Made by a program: the position numbers and the translations under genes. The notes beneath the pieces are model-generated. The model made no database searches. It was not told the DNA's origin and saw only the letters and a list, made by a program, of their open reading frames with translations. Shown here piece after piece: positions 48,814 through 57,798 of a stretch of 64,000 nt of DNA (the stretch's first letter is position 1; each line of letters begins with the position of its first letter). The DNA is taken from the NCBI RefSeq assembly GCF_900096755.1, contig NZ_LT615227.1, forward strand, positions 299,019 to 363,018, written 5' to 3'. The DNA is from Polynucleobacter necessarius. GTDB taxonomy: Bacteria > Pseudomonadota > Gammaproteobacteria > Burkholderiales > Burkholderiaceae.

Positions 48814-49619
48814 TTGCCGAAGACGAACACTTCCCTTTAGCGGAAGCAGCGATTGCTGTTGCACAACACGCATATCCTGATTTGGATGTACAGGGCGTTT
48901 TAGATCAGCTCGATCAAATGGGCAACAAACTCAAGTCACGCATTACCCCAGATACCTCACCCGTTCAGCGCCTGCAAATACTGAAGCATTTCTTTTATAC
49001 CGAATTGGGCTTTGGTCCCAATCCAAATGATTTTTATGCGCCCGAAAATTCTTACTTACATTACGTACTTGAGAATCGCAGAGGCATTCCAATCTCCTTG
49101 GCTATTTTGATGATGGAGTTGGGCAATCAAATTGGTCTCAAGATTCGCGGAGTCTCATTTCCGAACCATTTCATGATGCGCATCTCATTGCAGCAAGGGG
49201 AAGTCATCATGGACCCATTAACCGGTGAATCACTCTCGAAGACTCAGCTACAAGAGATGCTTGATCCGTACTTGGATGCTAAAGGTTATCGAGGTGAGCT
49301 TAGCCTGCCGCTCAACATCTTCTTGCGTGCCTCTAGCTCAAGAGAAATTCTGTCGCGCTTTTTAAGAAACCTCAAAATGATTTACTCGGAGCATGAGCGC
49401 TGGGAGCGCCTACTGGGGATTCAAGAGCGTTTAGTGATCTTGTTGCCAGACTCCATTGAAGAAGTGCGTGATCGTGGGTTGATCTTTGCGCAACTGGAAT
49501 ATTTACGCTCCGCCTTAGCGGATATGCATCGCTATCTGAGCGAACTCCCTGAAGCAGAAGACGCTAGCGACATTCGCGAGCATATTGCTACGCTAGAAAG
49601 CCAAACCAAGCTGCACTAA
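48777..49619 (+). CDS. SirB1-family transglutaminase-like / TPR protein
   Basis: A 280-residue protein of the SirB1 family. A transglutaminase-like core (YFTSLVAEDEHFPLAEAA, NSYLHYVLENRRGIPISLAILMM, GVSFPNHFMMRI) is followed by a helical TPR-like C-terminus (RLLGIQERLVILLPDSIEEVRDRG). The core retains His (NHFM) but family members are thought to be non-catalytic; the biological role is unclear. The ATG at 48777 lies inside the murJ 3' end, so expression is tied to murJ. Confidence 0.87.
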   Translation: MPTQQLDYFTSLVAEDEHFPLAEAAIAVAQHAYPDLDVQGVLDQLDQMGNKLKSRITPDTSPVQRLQILKHFFYTELGFGPNPNDFYAPENSYLHYVLENRRGIPISLAILMMELGNQIGLKIRGVSFPNHFMMRISLQQGEVIMDPLTGESLSKTQLQEMLDPYLDAKGYRGELSLPLNIFLRASSSREILSRFLRNLKMIYSEHERWERLLGIQERLVILLPDSIEEVRDRGLIFAQLEYLRSALADMHRYLSELPEAEDASDIREHIATLESQTKLH

Positions 49620-49633
49620 ATTTTTAGCGATCT

Positions 49634-50278
49634 TTAGTTTTTCTTGCGCTGAAAAATTTTATAGGCGGCTGCAAAAACAGCAGGAACGGCAGCAGCGCCA
49701 ATCCCAACCAATACGATCACATTTAAATTCTGACGAATGATTGGAATATTGCCGAAGAAGTAGCCGGCAATGACCAATCCGAACACCCAAAGAGCAGCGC
49801 CAGCGATATTAAAGAATTGAAAACGGGAGAAGTTCATCTCCGACACGCCAGCAATAAAGGGCGCGAAGGTGCGAATAATTGGCAGAAAGCGCGCAAGAAT
49901 AATGGTCTTGCCGCCATGCTTTTCATAAAAGGCATGGGTTTTTAATAAGGCGCCTTGATCAATCCAACGAGATGTACTGCTAAAGACGCGTTTGCCAATC
50001 CAGCGGCCAATGAAATAGTTCACAGTATTGCCTGCGACCGCGGCAACCAACAAACCAATGCATAAAGTCCAGATATTGAAATGCTCAGTAGCGCAATACG
50101 CTCCAGCAATAAATAAAAGAGAGTCGCCCGGCAAGAATGGGGCTACGACCAGGCCAGTTTCTGCAAAAACAATTGCAAATAGCAAGCCATAGGCCCAAGG
50201 TCCGTATTGTGAGATCACCACATCGAGATGTTTATCAATATGTAGCAATAAATCACTTATTTGCAAAAGGGTATCCAT
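49634..50278 (-). CDS. DedA-family membrane protein
   Basis: A 214-residue inner-membrane protein of the DedA/VTT family. It has FAETGLVVAPFLPGDSLLFIAG near the N-terminus and ARFLPIIRTFAPFIAGVSEM, with the re-entrant-loop Arg (R in GRWIGKR, ARFLPIIR) typical of the family. DedA proteins are linked to undecaprenyl-phosphate or phospholipid translocation and membrane-potential maintenance. The ATG at 50278 is chosen over a longer frame that runs into the miaA promoter. It converges on SirB1. Confidence 0.9.
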   Translation of the reverse strand: MDTLLQISDLLLHIDKHLDVVISQYGPWAYGLLFAIVFAETGLVVAPFLPGDSLLFIAGAYCATEHFNIWTLCIGLLVAAVAGNTVNYFIGRWIGKRVFSSTSRWIDQGALLKTHAFYEKHGGKTIILARFLPIIRTFAPFIAGVSEMNFSRFQFFNIAGAALWVFGLVIAGYFFGNIPIIRQNLNVIVLVGIGAAAVPAVFAAAYKIFQRKKN

Positions 50279-50310
50279 CAACTCGCTCTTTAACTTATGG
50301 TTTGTTGCGG

Positions 50311-50340
50311 ATATTAACAATATTAACAGGCTCTTATAAT
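50311..50340 (+). promoter_or_regulatory. miaA promoter with tandem ATATTAACA repeat
   Basis: Consensus TATAAT (50335-50340) is only 5 bp before the miaA ATG (50346). Upstream, ATATTAACA is repeated exactly in tandem (50311-50319, 50320-50328). TTAACA (50314-50319) in the first copy may be a -35 with a short 15-bp spacer. No Shine-Dalgarno is present. Confidence 0.5.
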
Positions 50341-50345
50341 TAGGC

Positions 50346-51350
50346 ATGCAGACTGAACCCTACATTCAGCCTATGCATGCGCCAGAGTCAAATCCCATTC
50401 TCTGTATCGTGGGTCCCACCGGCGCAGGCAAAACTCATCTCGCTATGTCTCTGGCTGAGCATGCTAAATCTATTGGTTTAACCATTGAACTCATCAGCAT
50501 GGATTCGGCACTGGTTTATCGGGGCCTAGATATTGGCAGCGCAAAACCCACAAAGGCTGAACAAGCAGCAGTTATTCATCACCTCATCGATATTTTGGAA
50601 CCCACTGAAGTCTATTCAGCGGCACGCTTTGCAAAAGACGCGGCTCGCCTCTGCGTAGAAATTAGAACCCGAGGAAATATTCCAGTTGTCGTAGGTGGAA
50701 CGATGTTGTATTGGCGTGCTTGGGCGCATGGGCTCTCTTCCCTGCCGCCAGCCAATCCCGAAATACGGGCACGCCTAGACGAAGAGGGTAAAGCTATTGG
50801 CTGGCCAGCAATGCATGAAAAACTTTCTCAAGTTGATCCAGAGACTGCTGCTCGCTTAAAGCCAAATGATTCTCAACGCGTACAACGCGCCCTTGAGGTT
50901 TTTGAAATCACTGGCAAGCCTATGTCAGAACTGTTGGCCGATTCGCCGAGTGAAGACGGACGTGAAGGTTCGGCGATCCCCCCTTGGATTCATCTCATAT
51001 CTCTCGAACCCAGTGATCGCAAAAGACTTCATCAAAATTTAGAAAAACGTTTTGATGAAATGTTAGCTGCCGGATTTATGGATGATGTTAAAAAGCTGCG
51101 CGCTAATTCAGAATTGCATGCAGATCTCCCTGCAATACGCTCAGTAGGCTATCGCCAGGCCTGGGAATTTCTGAATGGGAAAATTAACGCAGAGGATATG
51201 CGCTACAAGGCGCTCGCTGCGACAAGACAGCTTGGAAAGCGGCAGCTCACTTGGTTGCGAGCAATTGAGGGAAGAAAAACATTTGACCCCTTCAACCCAG
51301 AAGAGTTGAAGGCAGCCCTAGATTTCTGCAAAAAGAACTTAACGAAGTGA
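50346..51350 (+). CDS. miaA: tRNA dimethylallyltransferase
   Basis: A 334-residue enzyme adding a dimethylallyl group to A37 of tRNAs reading UNN codons. The P-loop GPTGAGKT (residues 23-30), DSALVYRGLDIGSAKPTKAE, VVVGGTMLYWRAW and the tRNA-binding RPLEVFEITGKP-like block (RALEVFEITGKPMSE) are present. If transcription starts at or after 50347, translation would instead begin at the second Met (50373), just before the P-loop. The DMAPP substrate comes from the IspH pathway, also encoded here. Confidence 0.95.
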   Translation: MQTEPYIQPMHAPESNPILCIVGPTGAGKTHLAMSLAEHAKSIGLTIELISMDSALVYRGLDIGSAKPTKAEQAAVIHHLIDILEPTEVYSAARFAKDAARLCVEIRTRGNIPVVVGGTMLYWRAWAHGLSSLPPANPEIRARLDEEGKAIGWPAMHEKLSQVDPETAARLKPNDSQRVQRALEVFEITGKPMSELLADSPSEDGREGSAIPPWIHLISLEPSDRKRLHQNLEKRFDEMLAAGFMDDVKKLRANSELHADLPAIRSVGYRQAWEFLNGKINAEDMRYKALAATRQLGKRQLTWLRAIEGRKTFDPFNPEELKAALDFCKKNLTK

Positions 51351-51375
51351 TCGTTAAGCTTTCAATCAAAGAGTC

Positions 51376-52428
51376 TTAGATAACGATTGTTTGTGGCGCG
51401 TCTTTCGGGCGCTCCACAACTTCACCAACTGTCCAAGCCTTAAGGCCTTGTGCGCTTAATGATTTGATTGCGGCGTCCGCCTGGTCTGGGGCAACAATCA
51501 CCACCATGCCAATGCCGCAGTTAAATACACGAACCATTTCTGCATCAGCGACACCGCCCTTCATCTGCAACCAACGGAAGAGTTCTGGCATCTGCCAGCT
51601 ATCGCGATGTAAAACTGCTTGAGTATTTTCTGGGAGTACACGGGGCACGTTATCTACCAAGCCACCACCGGTGATATGCGCCATTCCTTTTACATTGATT
51701 TCAGAGATCAACTTTAGCAAAGGCTTTACATAAATTTCTGTTGGCGCCATCACTACATCACCTAGTGGGCGACCACCCAAATCGTCAGTCGGCTTTGCGC
51801 CAGCACGCTCAATAATTTTTCGCACCAATGAATAGCCATTGGAGTGCGCGCCACTAGAACCGATCGCCAAAACTACATCACCAGGAACGATTGTGTTCCC
51901 TGTAATGATTTTGGATTTCTCCACGGCACCAACCGCAAAGCCAGCCAAGTCATATTCACCAGGCGGATACATACCTGGCATTTCAGCGGTCTCACCGCCA
52001 ATCAATGCGCAACCAGATAATTCGCAACCTTTCGCAATGCTACCAACAACTGTGGCAGCTGTATCAACAGTTAGCTTGCCGCAAGCAAAGTAATCCAAGA
52101 AAAAGAGGGGCTCAGCGCCCTGAACCAAAATGTCATTCACACTCATGGCCACCAAATCCTGGCCAATGGTTTCATGACGATTCCACTCGAACGCCAATCT
52201 CAGCTTTGTACCAACTCCATCGGTGCCCGACACCAACACCGGCTCTTTGTAGCGCTTAGGCACCTCAAAAAGGGCTCCAAAACCACCAATTCCAGCTAAA
52301 ACGCCTTCGCGCATGGTTTTCTTGGTCAGAGGCTTAATGCGGTCAACTAAATCGACGCCAGCGTCAATATCGACGCCAGCATCACGATAGGAAAGGCCTT
52401 TTGAGGAGGAATTGGTAGATGAAGTCAT
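51376..52428 (-). CDS. purM: phosphoribosylformylglycinamidine cyclo-ligase
   Basis: A 350-residue AIR synthetase of purine biosynthesis. [21 protein letters not shown] is the conserved N-terminus, [17 protein letters not shown] binds ATP, and [20 protein letters not shown] is the family signature. Length is standard. It lies 25 bp from the convergent miaA end. Upstream, TAATAT is 12 bp before the ATG and no Shine-Dalgarno is clear. It is divergent from the permease pseudogene. Confidence 0.96.
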   Translation of the reverse strand: MTSSTNSSSKGLSYRDAGVDIDAGVDLVDRIKPLTKKTMREGVLAGIGGFGALFEVPKRYKEPVLVSGTDGVGTKLRLAFEWNRHETIGQDLVAMSVNDILVQGAEPLFFLDYFACGKLTVDTAATVVGSIAKGCELSGCALIGGETAEMPGMYPPGEYDLAGFAVGAVEKSKIITGNTIVPGDVVLAIGSSGAHSNGYSLVRKIIERAGAKPTDDLGGRPLGDVVMAPTEIYVKPLLKLISEINVKGMAHITGGGLVDNVPRVLPENTQAVLHRDSWQMPELFRWLQMKGGVADAEMVRVFNCGIGMVVIVAPDQADAAIKSLSAQGLKAWTVGEVVERPKDAPQTIVI

Positions 52429-52501
52429 GTCGGAGCCGGAATATTAGTAAAAAATGCTACTTCGTCAGTAGAATCATTGAATTCTAGAGGATTGAAGCAA
52501 G

Positions 52502-53493
52502 ATGGCCGAAATTTTTACCCCTTTTTTAACCGCATTCATTCTGGCGTATGCTCTGCGCCCTGTTTGCCTGTGGCTTGAGAGGCATCACCTACCCCGAGGG
52601 CTGGCTGCTGCCGTCTCGATGCTGATCGGTTTAGGCCTGGTTTTTTGCATATTTAGCCCCCTCATTAGCCTTCTGAGATATGAAATACCCCTAATTAAGG
52701 CTCAACTTCCCGACTGGATCGCCAACACCCACCAGGCTTGGTTGGGACCAAAACTCAGTGAATTTCACATTAATTTTGATTGGGCCACCCTAAAGGCAAG
52801 CGTCACGCACAAAATCACAGAACACATTAACGAGAATGCTGATGCGTTAATGAGCTCCACCATTGAGACGGTATTAATGTCAGGAAGCTCAGTCATCGCC
52901 GGTTTTGTAAATGCCGTGCTGATTATTTTTGTAATGATTTATTTGCTCATCGACTGGAATCATTTCTTTGGGCTAGTGAAACAATTAGTTCCAGTGCGCG
53001 CCCAAGAAACAGTACATCACTTAGCAATGCACACAGATGGTTTGCTTTCTCAATACTTAAGAGGAATGCTAATCGTGATTGCCATCACGGCAGTCTTTTA
53101 CAGCGCAGGATTGAGCTTCATCGGGGTCAAGGAGCTGCTGCTTTAGGCGTCTTTACTGCACTCATGATCGTCATCCCCTACATTGGTATTACATTGGGGC
53201 TCACGCTTGCTGTTTTATCTGCGCCACTTCAATTTGGTCCTGGCACTCAAATCATCGGTGTTCTGATCTTATTTGGCATTGGCCAATTTCTTGAAGGCTT
53301 CTTCTTAACACCCCGCTTGGTGGGTGAGCGCATTGGTCTCCACCCAGTTGCCGTCCTATTTGCCCTGCTCTTGTTTGGCAAGTTATTTGGTTTCTTTGAC
53401 GTATTGCTTGCGCTTCCTATCAGCGCAGTCAGCTTGGTGCTGATGAAATGCCTTTGGTCCGTTTATACGCAAAGCTCCTGGTATCAAAAATAA
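52502..53493 (+). pseudogene. AI-2E/PerM-family permease, frameshifted and 5'-truncated
   Basis: Two parts of an AI-2E family transporter. 52502-53146 reads FTPFLTAFILAYALRPVCLW to LSFIGVKELLL and stops. The continuation (LGVFTALMIVIPYIGITLGL ... GQFLEGFFLTPRLVGERIGLHPVAVLF) is in another frame. Loss of one G at about 53131 (AAGGAGC for AAGGGAGC) restores a normal GVKGAAALGVF join. The start also seems short: the family usually has some 30 residues with most of the first helix before TPFL, and only 73 bp separate it from purM. The conserved family segment GxxLTPxLVGxxIGLHP is intact. purM-permease-hda is a common order. Confidence 0.88.
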
Positions 53494-53503
53494 TTTAGTT
53501 GTA

Positions 53504-54259
53504 ATGAATACATCTCCGCTACCAAGACAATTTGCTTTAGACATAAGCCACACACCCAAAGCCAGTTTAGAAAATTATTTACCCGGGAAAGATCTTGCGC
53601 TGCTATCTGCCTTACAAGATCTACAAAAGGCCTGGACGCAACCTGGCATAGCAGCATCCTCCAATCCACTCAATCAACGCTGGATTTACTGGTGGGGACC
53701 CGAAGGTTCTGGTCGCACCCATTTACTCGAAGCAATAGGGCTTGCGGCGCAGACTACGGGGCTGGAGCATTTCAATTTAAACCCAAGTCAGCCGACCACA
53801 TGGGTGAGGCTTGAAGAAAGAATGGGGGGGCTCTCGCAAGGTGATTTGCCATCTGTTATTACAGTAGATGATGTTGATCGCTTAGACGAGCGCCTGGTTG
53901 GCGCACTCTTTCGCATTCTTAATCAGGCTCAAGCCAGCAAAGCCATTCATATTTTCATGGCTGGCAATGAGGCGCCAGCCAACCTAAAACTGCGAGAAGA
54001 CCTGCGCACCCGCCTTGGCTGGGGCTTAATCTTCCAAACCCAAGTTTTGGCTGATGATGAGAAAATACAGGCACTAGAGCAAGCAGCAAAGGCTCGCGGT
54101 TTGGTGTTATCGCCCGATGTTTTGCCTTGGCTGCTAAATCGCTTTTATCGAGATATGCCGAATTTAATGGCTTTGATTGATGCTTTAGATGCGTATTCAT
54201 TAGAAACTAAACGTGCTGTAACCTTGCCTCTTGTTCGCGAGCTCTTGCAGCCTAAATAA
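53504..54259 (+). CDS. hda: DnaA regulatory inactivator Hda
   Basis: A 251-residue AAA+ protein homologous to the DnaA ATPase domain but without its DNA-binding domain. The Walker A is the degenerate WGPEGSGRTHLLEA (about 64-77, Arg in place of Lys) usual in Hda; VITVDDVDRLDE is Walker B. It begins MNTSPLPRQFALDI, where the QF-L element matches the clamp-binding motif used by Hda to act with DnaN. It stimulates DnaA-ATP hydrolysis after initiation. It is 10 bp after the permease pseudogene, so it may depend on transcription through dead sequence. Confidence 0.9.
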   Translation: MNTSPLPRQFALDISHTPKASLENYLPGKDLALLSALQDLQKAWTQPGIAASSNPLNQRWIYWWGPEGSGRTHLLEAIGLAAQTTGLEHFNLNPSQPTTWVRLEERMGGLSQGDLPSVITVDDVDRLDERLVGALFRILNQAQASKAIHIFMAGNEAPANLKLREDLRTRLGWGLIFQTQVLADDEKIQALEQAAKARGLVLSPDVLPWLLNRFYRDMPNLMALIDALDAYSLETKRAVTLPLVRELLQPK

Positions 54260-54277
54260 TTTAATTCATATTTATTC

Positions 54278-54958
54278 GTGACCCAGTTAGCCCTTTTCGA
54301 TTTAGATCACACCCTCCTACCTTGCGATAGCGATTACGAATGGGGTCAATTTTTGGCTCGCATTGGCGTAGTGGATAGTGCGTACTATGCAAAACAAAAT
54401 GAGCGCTTCTATCAAGATTACAAAGATGGCAAGCTAGATATTCATGAGTTCTTACGTTTTGCTTTAAAACCTTTGTCCGAGCATTCACGAGTCCAACTCA
54501 AAGAGTGGCATGACCAATTCATGCAAGAAGTAATTAACGGACAGCTCCGCCAAAAAGCAATGGATTTAGTTAAGCAACATCAAGATGCCGGCGACTTATG
54601 TTGCGTAGTAACAGCAACCAATAGTTTTGTTACGCGTCCAATTGTGGAGAGCTTTGGCATTGCGCATTTGATTGCCACCGAGCCCGCTACCGCCCTAAAT
54701 GACCCGCTAGCCAATTACACCGGGGAAGTAAAAGGCATTCCAAATTTTCGTGAAGGCAAGATTCAGAACCTGCATGATTGGCTGGCCAATCAAAACCTCA
54801 ACCTGAGCACCCTGCAAAAAAGTTACTTTTATTCCGACTCCATGAATGACCTCCCTTTACTGGAAAAGGTTAGTCACCCAGTTGCCACCAACCCAGATGA
54901 TCGCCTGCGCACTGAAGCCAATAAGCGCAACTGGCCCATCCTTGAATTGTTCGCATGA
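54278..54958 (+). CDS. HAD-IB family phosphatase
   Basis: A 226-residue haloacid-dehalogenase hydrolase. Motif I is LALFDLDHTLLPCDSD (nucleophile Asp in DLDHT), motif II is VTATNSF and motif III/IV is SYFYSDSMNDLPLL. It starts with GTG at 54278, 18 bp after hda. Its stop overlaps the pcnB start (ATGA). SerB-like and histidinol-phosphate phosphatase-like members share this architecture; the substrate is not evident. Confidence 0.9.
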   Translation: MTQLALFDLDHTLLPCDSDYEWGQFLARIGVVDSAYYAKQNERFYQDYKDGKLDIHEFLRFALKPLSEHSRVQLKEWHDQFMQEVINGQLRQKAMDLVKQHQDAGDLCCVVTATNSFVTRPIVESFGIAHLIATEPATALNDPLANYTGEVKGIPNFREGKIQNLHDWLANQNLNLSTLQKSYFYSDSMNDLPLLEKVSHPVATNPDDRLRTEANKRNWPILELFA

Positions 54959-56358
54959 TTACCAAATTTATTAAACGCATTCTGCGCCGTGACCCAATGG
55001 TTAAGCACACGCAGGCAAACAATACTGGGGCACCTAAGCGCATTCCCAAAAAATCGCATCGCATCGATCCTCACTTACTTTCTAAAAATGCAGTGAAGGT
55101 TACCCACACTTTGCAGCAAGCAGGTTATGAGGCATTTATTGTGGGCGGTGCTGTACGAGATCTTGCTTTAGGTATTAGCCCAAAAGATTTTGACGTAGCC
55201 ACTAACGCCACTCCAGAGCAAGTACAAAAACTCTTTCGCAAAGCTCGCCTCATTGGCCGTCGCTTTCAAATTGTTCATGTCACTTTTTTCGGCAAAGGCC
55301 ACCCCGAAATTATTGAGGTATCGACCTTCAGGGCCCTGCTAGATAACGCTGGAGACCATGTAGCAGAAAGCGGTCGAATCCTGCGTGATAACGTCTGGGG
55401 CTCTCAAGGTGAGGATGCTGCAAGGCGCGACTTCACAATCAATGCAATGTATTACGACCCATCTTCCGAGACAGTCTTGGACTATCACGGTGGTATGGCG
55501 GACATGGAAAAGAAAACATTGCGCATGATTGGTGATCCTGCAAAACGCTATCGCGAAGATCCTGTTCGCATGCTCAGAGCAATTCGCTTTGCCGCAAAAA
55601 CCGGCTTTAATTTAGATGATGCAACGCGTACGCCAATTGCAAAGCTGGGCAAACTATTAAATGATGTGCCATCAGCCAGGCTCTTTGATGAAATTCTCAA
55701 GCTCCTCATGTCTGGTTATTCATGGGCAGCAATACAAGGACTAAAAGATGCAGGCTTGCATCATGGTCTTCTATTGCCATTGCTAGATCACATACTCGAT
55801 GATAGTGAAGCTTCTAAAGGCGCCAATAGTTTTGTCAAACTCGCCCTAGCAAACACCGATCAGCGCATTCAATCTGGAAAAAGCGTGTCAGCTGGATTCT
55901 TGTTCGCCACCCTGCTTTGGCCAGATCTTTTAAAGAACTGGAAAGGGAATATCGCCAAAGGGGCTGCCAATATTCCAGCACTGCACGATGCGATGGACGA
56001 CACTATCGCCACTCAAAGCAGCGGCATGACTATTCAGCGACGCTTTGAAAGCGATATGCGTGAAATTTGGTCTATGCAGTCGCGTTTTGAAAGGCGTGTA
56101 GGTCGCTACCCCTACTGCCTAATCGAATCCCCTCGTTTTAGAGCGGGTTATGACTTTATGTTGCTTCGCTGCGCCACTGGAGAACTGAACCCTGCAATTG
56201 GCCAGTGGTGGACTGACTTCATTGAGGCCGACACAGTCGGTCAAGACGAGCTCATGGCTAGCGTCAAAAATGAATCTGGCAATAGCGCTAGCCCAACCAA
56301 GAGACGTCGTCGCAGAAAGCCAAAAGCGGCCCTGCCCCCAGAAGGTGCGGCAAGCTAA
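54955..56358 (+). CDS. pcnB: polynucleotide adenylyltransferase (poly(A) polymerase I)
   Basis: A 467-residue class II nucleotidyltransferase adding 3' poly(A) tails that promote RNA decay. The active site is FIVGGAVRDLALGISPKDFD (GG...DxD), with RRDFTINAMYYD and RYREDPVRMLRAIRFA following. A basic C-terminal tail (KRRRRRKPKAALPP) is like other PcnB. It starts at ATG 54955 overlapping the HAD stop. A CCA-adding enzyme would look similar, but length, tail and the folK-panB neighbours favour PcnB. Confidence 0.93.
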   Translation: MITKFIKRILRRDPMVKHTQANNTGAPKRIPKKSHRIDPHLLSKNAVKVTHTLQQAGYEAFIVGGAVRDLALGISPKDFDVATNATPEQVQKLFRKARLIGRRFQIVHVTFFGKGHPEIIEVSTFRALLDNAGDHVAESGRILRDNVWGSQGEDAARRDFTINAMYYDPSSETVLDYHGGMADMEKKTLRMIGDPAKRYREDPVRMLRAIRFAAKTGFNLDDATRTPIAKLGKLLNDVPSARLFDEILKLLMSGYSWAAIQGLKDAGLHHGLLLPLLDHILDDSEASKGANSFVKLALANTDQRIQSGKSVSAGFLFATLLWPDLLKNWKGNIAKGAANIPALHDAMDDTIATQSSGMTIQRRFESDMREIWSMQSRFERRVGRYPYCLIESPRFRAGYDFMLLRCATGELNPAIGQWWTDFIEADTVGQDELMASVKNESGNSASPTKRRRRRKPKAALPPEGAAS

Positions 56359-56410
56359 GCAGACTTAGAGAAATTTCGGTAAAGTAGCTTTATCTCTAGT
56401 TTGGAAGCAT

Positions 56411-56947
56411 ATGGCACAGGCATATATCGGATTTGGCGGCAATATTGGCGACACGCGGCAGCTTATTACTGACGCGATTGTCTGCTTAGCATTACGCTCA
56501 GAACTGCAAATCTTAGCAAAAAGTTGCTTTTACCAAAGCGCTCCTGTCGAGGCTACTGGCGGTGATTACATTAATGCCGTCATAGAAGTTGAGACTGAAT
56601 TAACCCCTTATGGCCTTCTGCATGTTTGCCAAGCGATTGAGCAAGAATTTGGCCGAGAGCGCCCCTACGCAAATGCACCCCGCACCCTTGATCTCGATAT
56701 CCTCTCATTCGAGGGAATTACCCAAAATGAGACTGAACTGATGCTCCCGCATCCAAAAATCATTGAGCGCTCATTTGTTCTGCTACCACTCCTAGAAATA
56801 GCGCCTGATATCTTCTTGCCAAACTGGGGTGAACTGAAGGCCTATCTCCCCAATGTTGCCCACCAAAGAATAGAAAAACTACCCCGCAGGAACTGCAATT
56901 GCGGGGAAAAGACGTTTATAGCCAATCGGCACATTAATTCACATTAA
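56411..56947 (+). CDS. folK: 2-amino-4-hydroxy-6-hydroxymethyldihydropteridine diphosphokinase
   Basis: A 178-residue HPPK of folate synthesis. AYIGFGGNIGDTRQLI at the start, SCFYQSAPVEATGG, and the signature RPYANAPRTLDLDIL (catalytic Asp pair) are present, followed by LPHPKIIERSFVLLPL. The last 25 residues (Cys/Asn-rich, NCNCGEKTF) are less typical. GGAAG precedes the ATG. pcnB-folK-panB is a common betaproteobacterial order. Confidence 0.95.
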   Translation: MAQAYIGFGGNIGDTRQLITDAIVCLALRSELQILAKSCFYQSAPVEATGGDYINAVIEVETELTPYGLLHVCQAIEQEFGRERPYANAPRTLDLDILSFEGITQNETELMLPHPKIIERSFVLLPLLEIAPDIFLPNWGELKAYLPNVAHQRIEKLPRRNCNCGEKTFIANRHINSH

Positions 56948-56956
56948 ACTCTCGCC

Positions 56957-57772
56957 ATGGGTTACTTACAAGGCGACAAGCCAATCACAATTACTAAGCT
57001 CCTCGCGATGCATGCTGAGGGTGAAAAAATTACTATGCTCACTGCATATGACTCAACCATGTCCGCATTGTTGAATCGTTGCGGAGTTGAGACCATCCTG
57101 ATTGGTGACTCGTTGGGCAATGTAATCCAAGGTCATTCAAGTACAACGCCCGTTACCGTAGAACAGGTCGCATATCACACTGAGTGTGTAGTTCGCGCCA
57201 ACTCCCATGCTTTTGTAATTGCCGATCTTCCCTTTGCAAGCTATGGCGACCCTGTGCAAGCATTAGATTCTGCTGCAACACTAATGCGCGCTGGTGCAGA
57301 TATGGTCAAACTTGAAGGCGGCGACTGGCAAGTCGAAATCATCCGTTATTTAGTTGAACGCAGCGTTCCAGTTTGTGCGCACCTTGGACTACTCCCTCAA
57401 TCAGTTCATGTATTGGGCGGCTATAAAGTTCAAGGTAAATCTAAAGATGCGGCTAGCGTCATGCTCGAGCAAGCACTTGCTTGCCAGGCAGCTGAAGCTC
57501 AAATGGTAGTACTAGAAGCCATTCCCTCTTCATTAGGGGAAAGAATTACTGAAGAGCTCTCCATTCCAACTATTGGAATTGGCGCGGGTTCCGATTGCTC
57601 CGGCCAAGTATTAGTACTGCAAGATATGCTGGGTATCAGCCCAGGCAAGCCACCCAAGTTTGTCAAAAACTTTATGGATGGTCACCAGTCCGTCGAAGCT
57701 GCTGTCAAAGCTTATGTGCGCGAAGTGAAGTCCGGCAAATTTCCCGGACCTGAGCACGGCTTCGCTGGCTGA
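56957..57772 (+). CDS. panB: 3-methyl-2-oxobutanoate hydroxymethyltransferase
   Basis: A 271-residue TIM-barrel enzyme, the first committed step of pantothenate synthesis (ketoisovalerate plus methylene-THF to ketopantoate). [50 protein letters not shown] and [17 protein letters not shown] are the conserved blocks. It starts 9 bp after folK. A GCTGGC/GCCAGC hairpin covers its stop but lacks a T run. Loss of branched-chain amino acid uptake makes internal ketoisovalerate supply more important. Confidence 0.96.
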   Translation: MGYLQGDKPITITKLLAMHAEGEKITMLTAYDSTMSALLNRCGVETILIGDSLGNVIQGHSSTTPVTVEQVAYHTECVVRANSHAFVIADLPFASYGDPVQALDSAATLMRAGADMVKLEGGDWQVEIIRYLVERSVPVCAHLGLLPQSVHVLGGYKVQGKSKDAASVMLEQALACQAAEAQMVVLEAIPSSLGERITEELSIPTIGIGAGSDCSGQVLVLQDMLGISPGKPPKFVKNFMDGHQSVEAAVKAYVREVKSGKFPGPEHGFAG

Positions 57773-57798
57773 TTGCCAGCTAGCCCACTCAATCAGTA

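Noticed and set aside
53126..53150. Programmed frameshift in the AI-2E permease gene
   Set aside because: No slippery heptamer or following structure is evident, the family is not known to use one, and the 5' end also looks damaged.
57765..57782. Terminator after panB
   Set aside because: GCTGGC/GCCAGC can form a hairpin over the stop codon but no T run follows in either direction.
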